Part shown: piece by piece, positions 47,049 to 55,760 of the stretch
Position numbering within the stretch: position 1 is the first letter of the stretch
Layout of the letters: every line of letters starts with the position of its first letter
Origin: Cristatella mucedo
Taxonomy: Eukaryota > Bryozoa > Phylactolaemata > Cristatellidae
Reading direction: 5' to 3'
Assembly: GCA_009760855.2 (NCBI GenBank)
Contig: WPIO01000009.1
Location: 7,665,001-7,721,000 of the forward strand
DNA: 56,000 bases
Notes under the pieces: generated by a model
Databases searched by the model: none
What the model was told of the DNA's origin: nothing
The model's input: the letters and a program-made list of their open reading frames with translations, nothing else
Made by a program: the position numbers and the translations under genes

Positions 47049-47940
47049 CACACGCACACACATATATATTCTATGGCATATGACACCTGCAATCCAGGCA
47101 CCAGTACTACAGCTTCAACACCCTAACACCAATACCCTCCTCACCAGGGTACACTGCATATTATCGTCCATTCGTGAGAACGCTGAGCAAGGCGACTATT
47201 TAGGCAGGAGCTAAGGCAGGATCTAACGAATAAAAGTGACTCTTTACCCGCATTAAAGTACTACAGTAAACTTTTGCATAATCACACAATCACACGAAAG
47301 CACCCGTATGACCATTCTTCCCCCAAAACTGGGCAATTTATGGTAGTAGAGTGCGATCTCAACAAGCAAGGGTGTAATCAGGACTTTGGCATTAGCGTTA
47401 AACCTCCACATTGAGGGGCGCGACAAAAGGTCAATGTCATCTCTTCGAAATCTACTCGCGTAAAGCTCCTTAGCCCTTCAAAAATCTATCTGAGCTCATA
47501 TTACTATGTTTAACTATTCCCTGTAGCTCTTAGTTTACCTACTAAGATTTTTTGCAAAGCCTCTAGCCTTTGCCGAAGCAAATATTTGCCGGAGGCCACT
47601 TCCGACGAAACCGAAATTCAAATTGCGACGAAAACGAAATTCAATATCCGACGAAAACGAAATTCAAATTCCGACTAAAACGAAATTCAAACTCCAAACT
47701 TAGGAAAGCCCGGGGCAGCCCACCGAAGGCACACTCCGCTCCACTCGGCCAGCCTCCTTAAACCTGTCTAAATGAAATTATTTTCTTTTAGAGAACCTCA
47801 CTCTTTAAAAAAACAAAACAAAGAAAGCCCCTCTAGAAACCGAGGATGAACGTGAGGCCAAAGGCACCGCAATACAACATTCCAAGCCTCACCAAAACAT
47901 GGTTACCCCCTGAACCGTTTGGAACGTGCGACGCCGACAT
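40593..47940 (-). CDS. Small multi-pass membrane protein, family not recognised (4 exons, 223 aa)
   Basis: A reverse-strand split gene assembled from phase-compatible exons: 47893-47940 (start), 44466-44741, 41323-41525 and 40593-40737 (stop). The total is 672 nt. Predicted features: a short polar N-terminus; about four to five hydrophobic segments (ETFFFFLEGYHFISHAVVLF, YYFLIDTATVFTVCFLIT, LQVLAVIQIFQHVFYFLTW, FDMLFHLVNAYILSH, LMFSLALIQAAIYLVL); basic loops (RVRLLPRKDLVRVR); and a basic amphipathic C-terminus with RFVLGLVELLTVIRLIARAA. Splice sites are strong (donors gtgagg, gtgagt, gtaaga) and the phases 0-0, 0-0 and 2-2 agree. I cannot name a family or function. The forward-strand open frame opposite the large exon is its charged antisense shadow. 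Intron 2 holds SINEs, a tandem duplication and a palindrome. Exon 1 is the least certain part. Confidence 0.7.
40877..40955. repeat. GA microsatellite
   Basis: (GA)n with interruptions, in the last intron of the reverse-strand membrane protein gene. Confidence 0.9.
41323..41525 (-). CDS. Membrane protein gene exon 3
   Basis: Acceptor is ggctgactttttgtag, donor is CCGAG|gtaaga, 203 nt, phase 0 to 2. It encodes SSLEWTRSPQSKKWETFEIV, then FDMLFHLVNAYILSHSLST and LMFSLALIQAAIYLVLHNPR. In-frame stops bound the frame exactly outside the splice sites, which supports a real exon. Confidence 0.75.
42032..42068. repeat. Perfect 18-bp-arm palindrome
   Basis: gcttgccacagagagcat is followed by one base (c) and the exact complement atgctctctgtggcaagc. 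In intron 2 of the reverse-strand gene. No T-run follows, so it does not look like a terminator. Confidence 0.9.
42238..42368 (-). mobile_element. SINE-B copy
   Basis: Reverse orientation. The forward strand shows the tail complement gaactcaatctctattcagg, the B-box complement ggggctggagcc and the A-box complement accttaaccgctgggtcaaa. Confidence 0.7.
42865..43230. repeat. 183-bp tandem duplication, two copies
   Basis: Units 42865-43047 and 43048-43230 start taatgaactgatcgcgttct and differ at three positions (gatgg/gatag, cagatg/caaatg, gtcag/gttag). The end of each unit is the 3' end of a SINE-A, whose remaining part follows only the second unit. Confidence 0.9.
43177..43370 (-). mobile_element. 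Diverged SINE-A copy
   Basis: Reverse orientation: tail complement agctgatttaaaagcctcat, body complement gagagccgtagcggctgcca, a (CAG)n run, B-box-like complement gactctcgaccctga. Its 3' end is shared with the tandem duplication. Confidence 0.5.
44466..44741 (-). CDS. Membrane protein gene exon 2 (three hydrophobic segments)
   Basis: On the reverse strand the acceptor is ctctcctccgaatttcag and the donor is GAAAG|gtgagt, both close to consensus. It is 276 nt, phase 0 to 0. The peptide starts VHRREMFGNIVETFFFFLEG and ends LTWEKSVLARK. It has three hydrophobic stretches separated by basic loops, the pattern of a polytopic membrane protein. Confidence 0.75.
44785..44880 (+). mobile_element. SINE-B copy, 5'-truncated
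   Basis: Starts in the B box (gtcgtgggctcgagccccgt), then gaagcacttgagtagacatt and a poly-G-modified ggcgctat end. It lies about 40 bases upstream of the exon 2 acceptor of the reverse-strand gene. Confidence 0.7.
45335..45625 (+). mobile_element. LINE-like family B fragment
   Basis: Matches the inverted copy at 26619-26935. The start encodes LKTVELTSTILLQQ, reminiscent of the W-N-S-L-P-type C-terminal region of non-LTR ORF2. It ends with gcgctatacaaaactctcct and gtggagttacagacgg. Confidence 0.55.
45703..45757. repeat. 17-18-bp tandem repeat, three copies
   Basis: Unit approximates cgagttgaccggtagata, with one to three differences between copies. Confidence 0.8.
45866..45906. repeat. CA microsatellite
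   Basis: Starts with cgcacgcacgcg and then pure CA. Confidence 0.9.
46396..46578. mobile_element. Possible pogo/Tigger-like MITE
   Basis: The left end atagactccacttacaag and right end cctaagtggagtcgactgta form imperfect terminal inverted repeats about 180 bp apart. Ends of the type CAGTCGACTCCACTTA with TA flanks recall pogo-class elements. No transposase. In intron 1 of the reverse-strand gene. Confidence 0.5.
46994..47062. repeat. CA microsatellite
   Basis: CA repeats with two CG interruptions near the end. Confidence 0.95.
47601..47693. repeat. 23-bp tandem repeat, four copies
   Basis: Unit approximates gacgaaaacgaaattcaaat plus tcc. The copies begin at about 47604, 47627, 47650 and 47673, each with one to three changes. 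Confidence 0.85.
47893..47940 (-). CDS. Membrane protein gene exon 1 (start)
   Basis: Encodes MSASHVPNGSGGNHVL and ends in phase 0 at donor TTG|gtgagg. A TGA lies directly in frame before the ATG, so this is the first possible Met in the exon. The -3 base is T, a weak start context. It joins in frame to the next exon's VHRREMF. Chosen for its phase and strong donor, not by homology. Confidence 0.5.
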
Positions 47941-49548
47941 TCACTCAATTCTCAGTAGCTCCAACCCCGAGTCCCGTGGCCAACCGGGAGCCGCTGCCGG
48001 GGTTGGTGGCAAAAGCCTCACTGGTTAACACTCATTTGGCGAGCAAGCTGCTAATGGGGTGATGACCGCAGAGGCTCTTCTACCGCTATGGAAATGAGGC
48101 TTTCAAATAAGCTAAGTGTTGGGTCTGCTGTACCGCGACAGCTGACTAGTCGATGGAAGCCGCTGAGGCCAGAACAGCGGACCAACTTGCAGCAACTGCT
48201 TCCGTGCCTGCGTGCCGGCCTCGCGGCTCGGTTCCGGGTTTCCTTAATAAACGGCGCCTGCCTGAGCCGTCTTGATCTGTGCACGACTGCCCGCACAGAC
48301 ATAACACTAAGTACATTTCCCTCCCTCCACAAACGTCACTAACGTCCTCCTGAGGCCACGAACGCAAGCGCTCGCAGCTGTTTCTCGCATCTATCGCAGT
48401 TATATTTACGCGCGATATATGTACCGCAACTTTGTTGTACCGGCTGACCTCTTCGCTCTTTCTACTTCGGCTCCATTCTTGAGCGACGAGAAGCGACAGG
48501 GCTGAATGCTGACATCCTTAGCCGCCGATCGACTCGGAGCGGTCAAGTGACCGCAGGTCGGCTACGTTAAACAGCCTAAAGAACTGGCTGTACATTTCTC
48601 TTTTTCTAGCAATTCCTTCACCGGAGGTTAACTTGATAGAGATCGCCTCGTAGCTCTGATGACGTCACACTGCCCGAAACGCCTTTCTAGCATTCTCTGG
48701 GCCCGATGGCTCTTCGCGACGACAGACTGCGAAGTATAAGGAGAAGATACACCAGCCGGGTAGCCACACAAGCCCGCCCGCCCGCCCCGCAAACATTCTT
48801 CGGCTTCTTTAACTAGAAGCAGCAGCGCTGCTCTGGAAGCGCACTCCGAATCTGCATGCGCAAGGATGGCCGAAAAGATGGGCTATTCAGCCCCTCTAGT
48901 GAAAGATTGTTGTAGGATGCACTGCATCGCCGCGTGTAACACAACCAAGCCATACATACAGACTAAGACTGGGTGCTACACGCAGGAGATCTTTCTACAG
49001 CCCACTCACAGCCTAAGCGGCTTTCGCCACAGTATGAATTGTCTTACTATGCAGCATATGTAAAGGTGCCAGAAATACATCTAGTTCTCCGAGGGCTCCT
49101 GATCATTATTTGTATAGGAAATTTAACCGAAGCAGCCCTGCGCACGGAAGCATTTTTTTTAAAGGGAACGCAAAAAAGAGGACGGCACGTACCGGCATTT
49201 GCCGAGCTCGAAACTTCGCCTCGAAGCTTAAAATCGCGCGCCCAAAGATTACACAAAGATTCGTTAGTCGGGCGGTCCGTGCGGAAGCCCGGCACCTGAA
49301 ATGGGCCTCCTAGTGGGGGGGGGGCGTAGCGGGTACGACTGATAAACGGGGGCTCGGTCGGCTGCGATTTTGGTTGGAGGCAACTCAGACCTGCCTTTAC
49401 CGCCGGATCTATGCGATAGCCTTTAGCTCTCACCCAGGACCCCGCCCTCGTCAACATGCCGCTTACTCAAACAGTAGCACTACAGCGGGAAGAGAGCTTT
49501 CTGCCATGGGCAACATGGCCGCCGAGCGCCTCGGGTGCATCGCCGAGC
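47941..49548. other. Spacer between the reverse-strand gene and a SINE
   Basis: Moderately GC-rich and without a recognisable gene. An L2-like tail trace lies near 49040-49110. A reverse-strand ATG frame at 49467-49516 with a donor-like ttga|gtaagc is an alternative but less well supported first exon. Confidence 0.35.
48062..48120 (+). mobile_element. SINE-A 3' end trace
   Basis: gaggctcttctaccgctatg, then gaggctttcaaataagct resembles the gctcttctgtcgctat and aatcagct end of the family. Diverged. Confidence 0.35.
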
Positions 49549-49685
49549 TGGTTTGATCCAGCGGTTAAGGTGCTCGCCCCCGACCAAGGTGTAGCGGAGG
49601 TCATGCGCTCGAGCCTCAAGGCATATGTGAAGCGCCTGAATAGAGATTAAGTTCTCTTAGGGCGCCATACAAATGCAAATGATTT
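49549..49685 (+). mobile_element. SINE-B copy, nearly full length
   Basis: tggtttgatccagcggttaa, ggtgctcgcccccgacc, B-box-like gcgctcgagcctcaa, gaagcgcctgaatagagatt and agttctcttagggcgccata. Confidence 0.8.
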
Positions 49686-49696
49686 ATATTGACCTT

Positions 49697-49795
49697 CAGC
49701 GGAGGTCTGTCCTTATATCTATGTGTGCCTACCGTGCCCGTTTTCGGCGGAGGCCTGTCCTTATATCTATGGGTGCATTCCATGCCAGCTTTGGG
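49697..49795. repeat. Imperfect 48-bp direct duplication
   Basis: gcggaggtctgtccttatat recurs 48 bases later as gcggaggcctgtccttatat, with similar downstream bases (ctatgtgtgc/ctatgggtgc). Confidence 0.8.
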
Positions 49796-49999
49796 CTCTC
49801 CAGCGCTGTTGCCGGAGATCAGCCAGTGGCATTCCTAGGATATTGCACGCCTGAGGACGAACTGCACAGAGGGAGATATTGTGCGCCCGTAGAAAAACTA
49901 CACAGATGGCACCCCTTACGTACTAGGCGCCCATTTTGGCGTGCCCCCGATCCAGCGCCCGGGACGGACGTATGCCCACAGGTTCCCCCTTCGGTATGA

Positions 50000-51800
50000 C
50001 ACTGCCGGAGATTCTACGCGTAACGCTTCGCTTCAACTGGTAGATCGACCAGGCGCGCGAATATCATGGGTCGATGCATTGATTCTCGCCATCGACCAAC
50101 TAATGCTGGAGCTCAGATAGTTGACGACGGCGGCGTGCGACCGCTGCCTCCACCGCGGCGGCGGCAGAGGTCGCGCTCTGCGACCGAGTTGCGCTGCCGC
50201 TCGGCGACCTTCGGACGCGCTCAAAACGCCGAAAAATGCCCCCTTTTCTTGGAGCTCGCAGCCAAACCGCTAGCTCCGCCATCCGTCGAGTGCGCGGGCG
50301 AACACTGGCTGGCGCACGTCGACGGGGCACGTAGCGACAGCGTAGCAGGAAGCGAATCGCGAACTGAACGCAACTCTGCGCCTTGGACCGGACGGCCGGA
50401 GCGAAAAGTATCGCGCCAGCAGACATCGGCTACGACGCCAGGGTTCAGAAGTAAACACGTACCCAGTAAACGCGAGTTCATACGCCAAGGACAGACCAGT
50501 CGCAGTCGCGAAGGGTCGAGATACACAAACCAATGGACAGCGCCCAACATTTAGCGCTGCCTATTGGGCACGATCGACCCCGACACTTGCCCCACCCCCT
50601 ATCCTCTGCTCTTTGTTCGTGCCCGTCTGTTCTGTCACGCGTTCCTGAGGAAATATTAAATGATGCATTTTCAACTTGATAGGCGGATGAGCGCGAATGG
50701 TATGCGTTGTTGACAAATAGCGTTTCGCTTCCGATGACGTCAGATTGGCGGGAGGCAGGAAATCCCTCGTGCGCGCTCCGCCGCCGGACGCTCGTGTCGC
50801 GCGCTTCTGCGCCTATACGAGTCGATCTTCGCTGAATGATCGTCCGGCTGTCACCCGGTGCTCCGTGATTTGCCGCTGGTTTCGTTAATGGTCTTAACGG
50901 TGTCTCGTCGGCGCGTCGTGGCTGTAAGCTCGTGACGCGGCCCGTTACCCGCGAGCCGCAATCTTGCTGGCGGAGGCAGTCCGAGCTGGCTGCACGCTCT
51001 CCCGTCAGAAGAAGGGAGTTCTCCTGGCGCCGAAAAGCATGCCCGCCGCAGGTAATCTTCTCCCATTCGCTAGCTTCAGCCTCTGTCTTACCCATGTTTC
51101 GCGGCGCTAGTTTTGACGAGTAGAGCTTCTCGACCGGCCTGGTTACCTGATGTCGACCGGTCGCGTTTTCCGCCCGCCAGCCCCCACCCCCCCCCCGGGA
51201 GCAACGAGCCAGAGGAGGCGGTCTGGCGGAAGGTGCGCCGGCTTTTAAGCGAGAGGGCTGGCTCTAGTTCTACTGCGCTTGTTTTAGTAAGGTAATCCGA
51301 CGAGTGTTTTCGTCACTTTTATAAGTCGCACGTCTGTCGCCACCCGGTCGGCGGCTGCCTTTCGGCGGGCGGGGAGGCGGGTTGCATAATCTCCGGTGCC
51401 ACTGCGTTAGATACGCTCGTAGGTTGTCGCTCGTGGCTTGTATTCGATCCGGCACTAGCGCAGCATCGCCGAATCGTACTGGCCAACTGCGCTAGCCGAG
51501 ACCGAACGTTCTCGCCGCTCGAGCTCGCCCGGTTCAACCCACCGCAGAGCGAGCGCGCCTGCTCCGGAGCGACTGCCGCTCGAGCTCGAGTTCTTGTTGC
51601 ACGCCCACCCTGAATGTTGCACGCTAGCTGAAGGGTGGTGTCGGAAGTGACGCTGCGTCCTGTCGGAGCTGAGCACGATGTCTGAGCGTAATCTTCCGGG
51701 TCGCGAGTCTATTGGCCAGGCACTTCGGCTGGCTGCTCTACTTGGAGGAGGAGGAGGAGGAGGAAAGAGGAATTCTAGATAGCTCGCGGCTCAGCGAGTG
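50000..51800. promoter_or_regulatory. CpG-rich interval, possible promoter of the right-edge gene
   Basis: High GC with many CpG dinucleotides, unlike the repeats on either side. It sits between the 5' end of the reverse-strand membrane protein gene and the candidate first exon at 51039. A GGA-repeat run lies at 51744-51772. Long open frames on both strands here are expected from base composition. Confidence 0.35.
51039..51051 (+). CDS. Candidate first coding exon of right-edge gene
   Basis: ATG with A at -3, four codons (MPAA) plus one base, then donor CCGCAG|gtaatc. It lies in CpG-rich sequence. The phase fits the exon at 54474. Nothing but phase and setting supports it; another 5' exon is possible. 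Confidence 0.3.
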
Positions 51801-54800
51801 TTGTGCAAACTGAGCGCTTGGCTTGGATAGCGCTTCACGGTCGTCCTCACAATCGTGGCACGTGGCCGATGATCGACTTCCCTCTTCCGAGCGCCCAGTC
51901 TCCGTCTTGGGCGTACATTAATGAAGCCACCGTATGACAGTCACCGTGTCTTGCATGCACAGCCACTGCTTTGATGCACTGAGCTGAGAATGACTCGGGC
52001 GTTTCTTGAAATTGCTGCGCGGCACAAACTCCAAAGCCTAGTCCTTTTCAGGACGTGTAAAGTGTCTAGAAAGAGATTATCAATGATGTGATAACAATAA
52101 GTCTTCTGTGTAGCACCTACAGAATTACAGCTCTCTGCCTGGGAAGCAATAACCAAGGGGGCAATGACTTGCAAGACAAGCATTACGACAAGACGCTCCA
52201 GGCCGCTGGTTAGTAGCGACCCCTGGTGAGTAACATGCACTGAATCATAAACAGGCAAGCACGTAAAGCGAACGCGAGAGAGACGAGTTCGCTGTGGCAC
52301 CGGAACGCTAAGAAGAAGAAGAGCATCTGTGCATCTTAAGCTGTGACTTACAGTAATTGCTGCAAAGTCAATGCAGAGGGTGGCAATGGTTAATCTCTAA
52401 AAGGAAATGTATGCAGACCATATCAGCTCCACAGTCAAATCTGCCTATTTTCAGCTTCATAAGATTGCTAAAATTTGGGCTTGTTTAGATAAGGATACCA
52501 CGTCCAAGTTTGTTCATGCATTCGTGACATCCCGTCTCGACTTCTGCAACTCACTGCTTACTGGCCTACCAGCATGTGCTATCAGGCGATTGCAGCTGGT
52601 GCAAAACTCTGCAGCTAGGCTTGTCTGTCGTGAGCATCCCAGTTGCCACATTACTCCACTTCTTGCCGACCTGCACTGGCTACCAGTCAAGCAACAGATT
52701 GACTTCAAGGTTTTGTCGCTCACTTTTAATAATAATAATTCACTTGATAAAGCACCCTCAGAGAACTTAATCTCTCTCTAGGTGCTTTACATTTGCTGTA
52801 AAGTGAAATGAAACTTTTAGGTCCCCTCATTATATGGCTCCAGCCTATCTCCCTGATATACTCCCCATCAGGCCAAGCATCGTACCACCCACTTTTCGGA
52901 ATCCAACAGTCTACAAATACCTCATACAAACCTTAAATCCTTTGGAGACCGTGCATTTAGTTCGTATGCTCCGAAAGCCTGGAACTCCCTCCCGACCTGC
53001 GTCAGAACATTCCCTGACCTGACCACATTTAAAAGGAACTTAAAAACACCTATTTAGGACAGCATTTAATGGGTCCTTGTGATTCGTCCTTGATGTGCTT
53101 ATGCGTGCTGACACTGTGCATGCTGTCCACTAACCACATTTGCATGCTGACCCTGTGCATGTCACCCCTGACCATATTATTAATTTTGTTTGTTTTTCAA
53201 GCATGATTTTACTTACCATTCAATTGCATTTCCCTTTGCAGCAAATGTAAAGCGCCTAGACAGAGATTAAGTTCTCTGAGGGCGCTGTATCAAGTGCATT
53301 ATTATTATTATTATTATGCATGTTTTCTTATTGTTGTTTGCATTATTAGTTGGTGGCTGTTAATGACCAGTTGCTTGATTACCAGTGACTCGTTGCTTAG
53401 TTTGGTAAGGTCTCACGACTCGTTGGCTCGAAATCAGTATGATAGGAAGGTGAAGCCAGTTCTGTGTGCATCTGTGTCGTCCGCTGCGTGCTAGGTGCAA
53501 ACCACGAGGCTCGGCTGCTGGCCGCTGCAGTTCATCGACGAGGCTGATGAAGCGGCCGACCGTTTTACTATTTTTCTAGCAGCCCGAGTCTTCCTAGCTG
53601 AACTGCTTTTCATTTCCATAAACGGTTCTGTGTTTAGCGTACGTCGTCGCGTCATGCCTCGCCATGCCTCGCCAGTCTACAGGTAGCACTGCCAGTCTAC
53701 AGGTAGCACCGCGTCCTGAGCAGGGCCGCGTACCGGCATGCAGTCCTTTGAGTTGTGGCGATGTTTTACTTCTTTTGCACGGCCGTGTGTCGACGAGTCG
53801 GCCTATGGTTTGCCTTCATCTCATCGTGCACTTTTTCTTCGTTGCAGCTTCCGTTGTCTGCCCGTTTCGTTGCCTCGATGATGACTTGCAGCAAGTGCAT
53901 GATTGGTGAGCTGCCACGCCTTCTTCTGCATCCTAGCCGGAGGGGCGACGCGGCCTGCTGGCTTCCATAACACCGTTTAGCTCGCCAAGCAACTCATAGG
54001 CCGGTGACACGACCCGGCTGTGTGCTGCCGAGAGAGACCCACTGCCCCCTACTGCCCCCCACAACCCACTACTCCCTCCCCCCCCCCCCCGACGCTCGAG
54101 CTGGGCTGCGTTGCCGAGTCAGCGCAAGCAGACCGACTTCGATGCGATGAAGCAGACAAACCGACCGCTGGCCTCTGACTTCGAACGCAATAAACCAATC
54201 GCTAAAAATCTGCAGCACAGTTTTGCTTATGAGCAGCAATCGAGATGTTATGGCTCTTGGTACCAAGTTGGCGCCGATGTCTTATTCGTAAAGCTTTTTT
54301 GCCACTTTTGGTTCTTAACCCGCCCCCTGGCTACGAGCCTTAATGCTAATGCGGTTTTTCAAGTATCTCGAATGCACTTAACGTCCTCGGGCGCCTGGTG
54401 CGCCTGCCTTGCCGGGTCATCATTCCATGCTGCGGTCGCCATAGCAATGTCTAGCATGTCAGCCATGCAGCAGTGATGGATGACACGGAATGGAGCCGGA
54501 GGAAAGCCGTACTCAAGCCTCCCCCTGTTGATTCTGAAATGTGCCACAGCAGTTCAGTGCACGTGACACGCTTCCGCTCTACGACTTATGATCTGCTGAC
54601 GAGCCGAGTTGTAAGCCACTTGTGGACTCTGTTGTTCTGTGACAACATCTTGTTGGCCCAGCGGGAGTTCTCTAACGCGGTGCCTTTGACAAGAGCTTGA
54701 GACACATGCTGTCACGAGCATAAATACCTGTGGCCTCGAGCCTTGCCTCTGCGGCTTGAAGGAAGGAAATCACTTTCCACCCTGGTTTCGCTCAGGGCAG

Positions 54801-55568
54801 GGATGAAGGTGCTTGCCATTAACGACTACGGTCGTGGGCTCAAGCCATACGGCATATGCGAAGCGCCTGGGTGGAGATTGGGTTCTCTTAGGACGCTATG
54901 CAAATGATTTTTTTTACTAAGCATGGCAAGTCTTGTTGCCAGCTGTCGTGCAGGCTGTGTTGCCTGGCAGGACCTTCGTCTTTGGCTAAATGAAGTAAGT
55001 GATAAATGATAAAGAAGTCGGGCTCGCTGTGCACCCTGTACAAATGAGCACGTGTTTCTGCGCAGCATCAGCGTACATCCCCTTGTGGCCGGGCACAGCT
55101 CGTTGCCAGTGCAGAGCTCGAGCGCGGGCACGAGGGCATCTCTTGCAGGGATCAGTGGAGCGGGCGTCAGACTGAGTTGAGTCTGCCGCACGGTGTGCCA
55201 CTGCATGCTGATCACCTGACTGCTGACATGCCCGACCTTGCCCGACTTTTCAGCACAATTCGGTAAGCCTGCGGCATGGGTTATAGGCCCGCTGTGCATG
55301 TGTGTGCACACAGCGCTAGCGCTAGCTCAACTCGTCTCGCAGGATTTACGCTGGCTGGCCATGAATGCCGTAATGGCTGGTGGCTGGCCGTAATGTGGCT
55401 GCGCTGCCACTCGTCGGCTTGTAAGATGCTGCTGCTGCTTCGTATTTTAGGAAGCAGGCCCTCAGCATCGCTGCCTGGCCGTCGGCTAAATCAGCCGAGC
55501 AGGTGTCGGAAGATCTAGGCCAGCTTACCAGACTCTTCGGAGTACTGCAGTATTTATTGACAAAGTAT
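51039..55568 (+). CDS. 5' part of a split gene running off the right edge, product not recognised
   Basis: Candidate exons, all phase-compatible: 51039-51051 (MPAA, phase 1), 54474-54610, 54971-54994 (24 nt), optionally 55254-55262 (9 nt), and 55458-55568. The predicted peptide contains DDTEWSRRKAVLKPPPVDSE, VTRFRSTTYDLLTSRV, DLRLWLNE, ALSIAAWPSAKSAEQVSEDL and LTRLFGVLQYLLTKY. The last part looks like ordinary helical protein. It has no retroelement motif. I do not recognise the family. Splice sites at the internal exons are good (gtaagc, gtaagt). The first exon is a guess from its CpG-rich setting and phase. The gene would continue past 56,000. Confidence 0.45.
52407..53320 (+). mobile_element. 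L2-clade LINE, 3' end, with a nested insertion
   Basis: Encodes HISSTVKSAYFQLHKIAKIW, FVHAFVTSRLDFCNSLLTGL, RLQLVQNSAARLVCREHPSC and LHWLPVKQQIDFKVLSLTF. It is interrupted at 52727-52818, then resumes (APAYLPDILP and beyond). The 3' end is aaagcgcctagacagagatt, gggcgctgtatcaag and (ATT)n. It sits in the presumed first intron of the right-edge gene. Confidence 0.85.
52727..52818 (-). mobile_element. Tail-only L2 fragment nested in another L2
   Basis: (TAA)n, cacttgataaagcaccctca and tctctaggtgctttacattt, inserted in opposite orientation. The interrupted host sequence shows acttttaa before and aactttta after, a probable 7-8 bp target-site duplication. Confidence 0.8.
54474..54610 (+). CDS. Candidate exon of right-edge gene
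   Basis: Acceptor is gccatgcagcag, donor is gtt|gtaagc, 137 nt, phase 1 to 0. Encodes MDDTEWSRRKAVLKPPPVDS, then EMCHSSSVHVTRFRSTTYDL and LTSRV. It is polar with mixed charge and shows no repeat-derived motif. It could itself hold the start codon (ATG at 54476). Confidence 0.45.
54805..54915 (+). mobile_element. SINE-B copy, 5'-truncated
   Basis: aaggtgcttgccattaacga, gtcgtgggctcaagccatac, gcgaagcgcctgggtggaga and ttaggacgctatgcaaatga. About 55 bases upstream of the candidate 24-nt exon. Confidence 0.7.
54971..54994 (+). CDS. Candidate 24-nt microexon
   Basis: Acceptor is gttgcctggcag, followed by codons for DLRLWLNE and the perfect donor GAA|gtaagt. Phase 0 to 0. It joins in frame to both neighbours. 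Confidence 0.4.
55254..55262 (+). CDS. Possible 9-nt microexon
   Basis: The sequence cgacttttcag|cacaattcg|gtaagc has a good acceptor and donor nine bases apart (HNS). It keeps frame whether included or skipped. Chance co-occurrence is quite possible. Confidence 0.2.
55458..55568 (+). CDS. Candidate exon of right-edge gene
   Basis: Phase 0 acceptor after gaagcag (an upstream site at 55450 is in another phase). Encodes ALSIAAWPSAKSAEQVSEDL and GQLTRLFGVLQYLLTKY, then donor tat|gtagtg. A tRNA-derived SINE begins about 30 bases later. The open frame continues through the donor into that SINE, so the exon end is uncertain. Confidence 0.45.
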
Positions 55569-55599
55569 GTAGTGCGTCCTCCATCTTTGCTCAGCTGTA

Positions 55600-55760
55600 G
55601 CCGTGATAAGGCGGTTGTTTTCACGCCCGAGGTCGTGGGTTCGATTCCTGCGGTGGGCGATCCTTCATCGCCACTGCAAGCGGTGGTGATAGCCGTAAGG
55701 CTCTTCTGTAGCTATACAAAAAGAGGCTGTTTAACCAGCTAGGATTTATTTATTTATTTC
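55600..55760 (+). mobile_element. SINE-A copy
   Basis: aaggcggttgttttcacgcc, B box ggttcgattcc, body gatccttcatcgccactgc, ggtggtgatagccgtaaggc and tail aaccagctaggatttattta. Confidence 0.8.

Noticed and set aside
50478-51095. Reverse-strand 205-codon open frame starting MGKTEAEASEW
   Set aside because: It lies in GC-rich DNA with no domain. The start is followed at once by a donor-like gtaaga, and its position would overlap the forward gene's first exon.
51678-51782. Short frame MSERNLPGRESIGQAL ending in a Gly run
   Set aside because: 34 codons in a CpG-rich, GGA-repeat region with no homology. It could be a uORF or an alternative exon, but there is no support.
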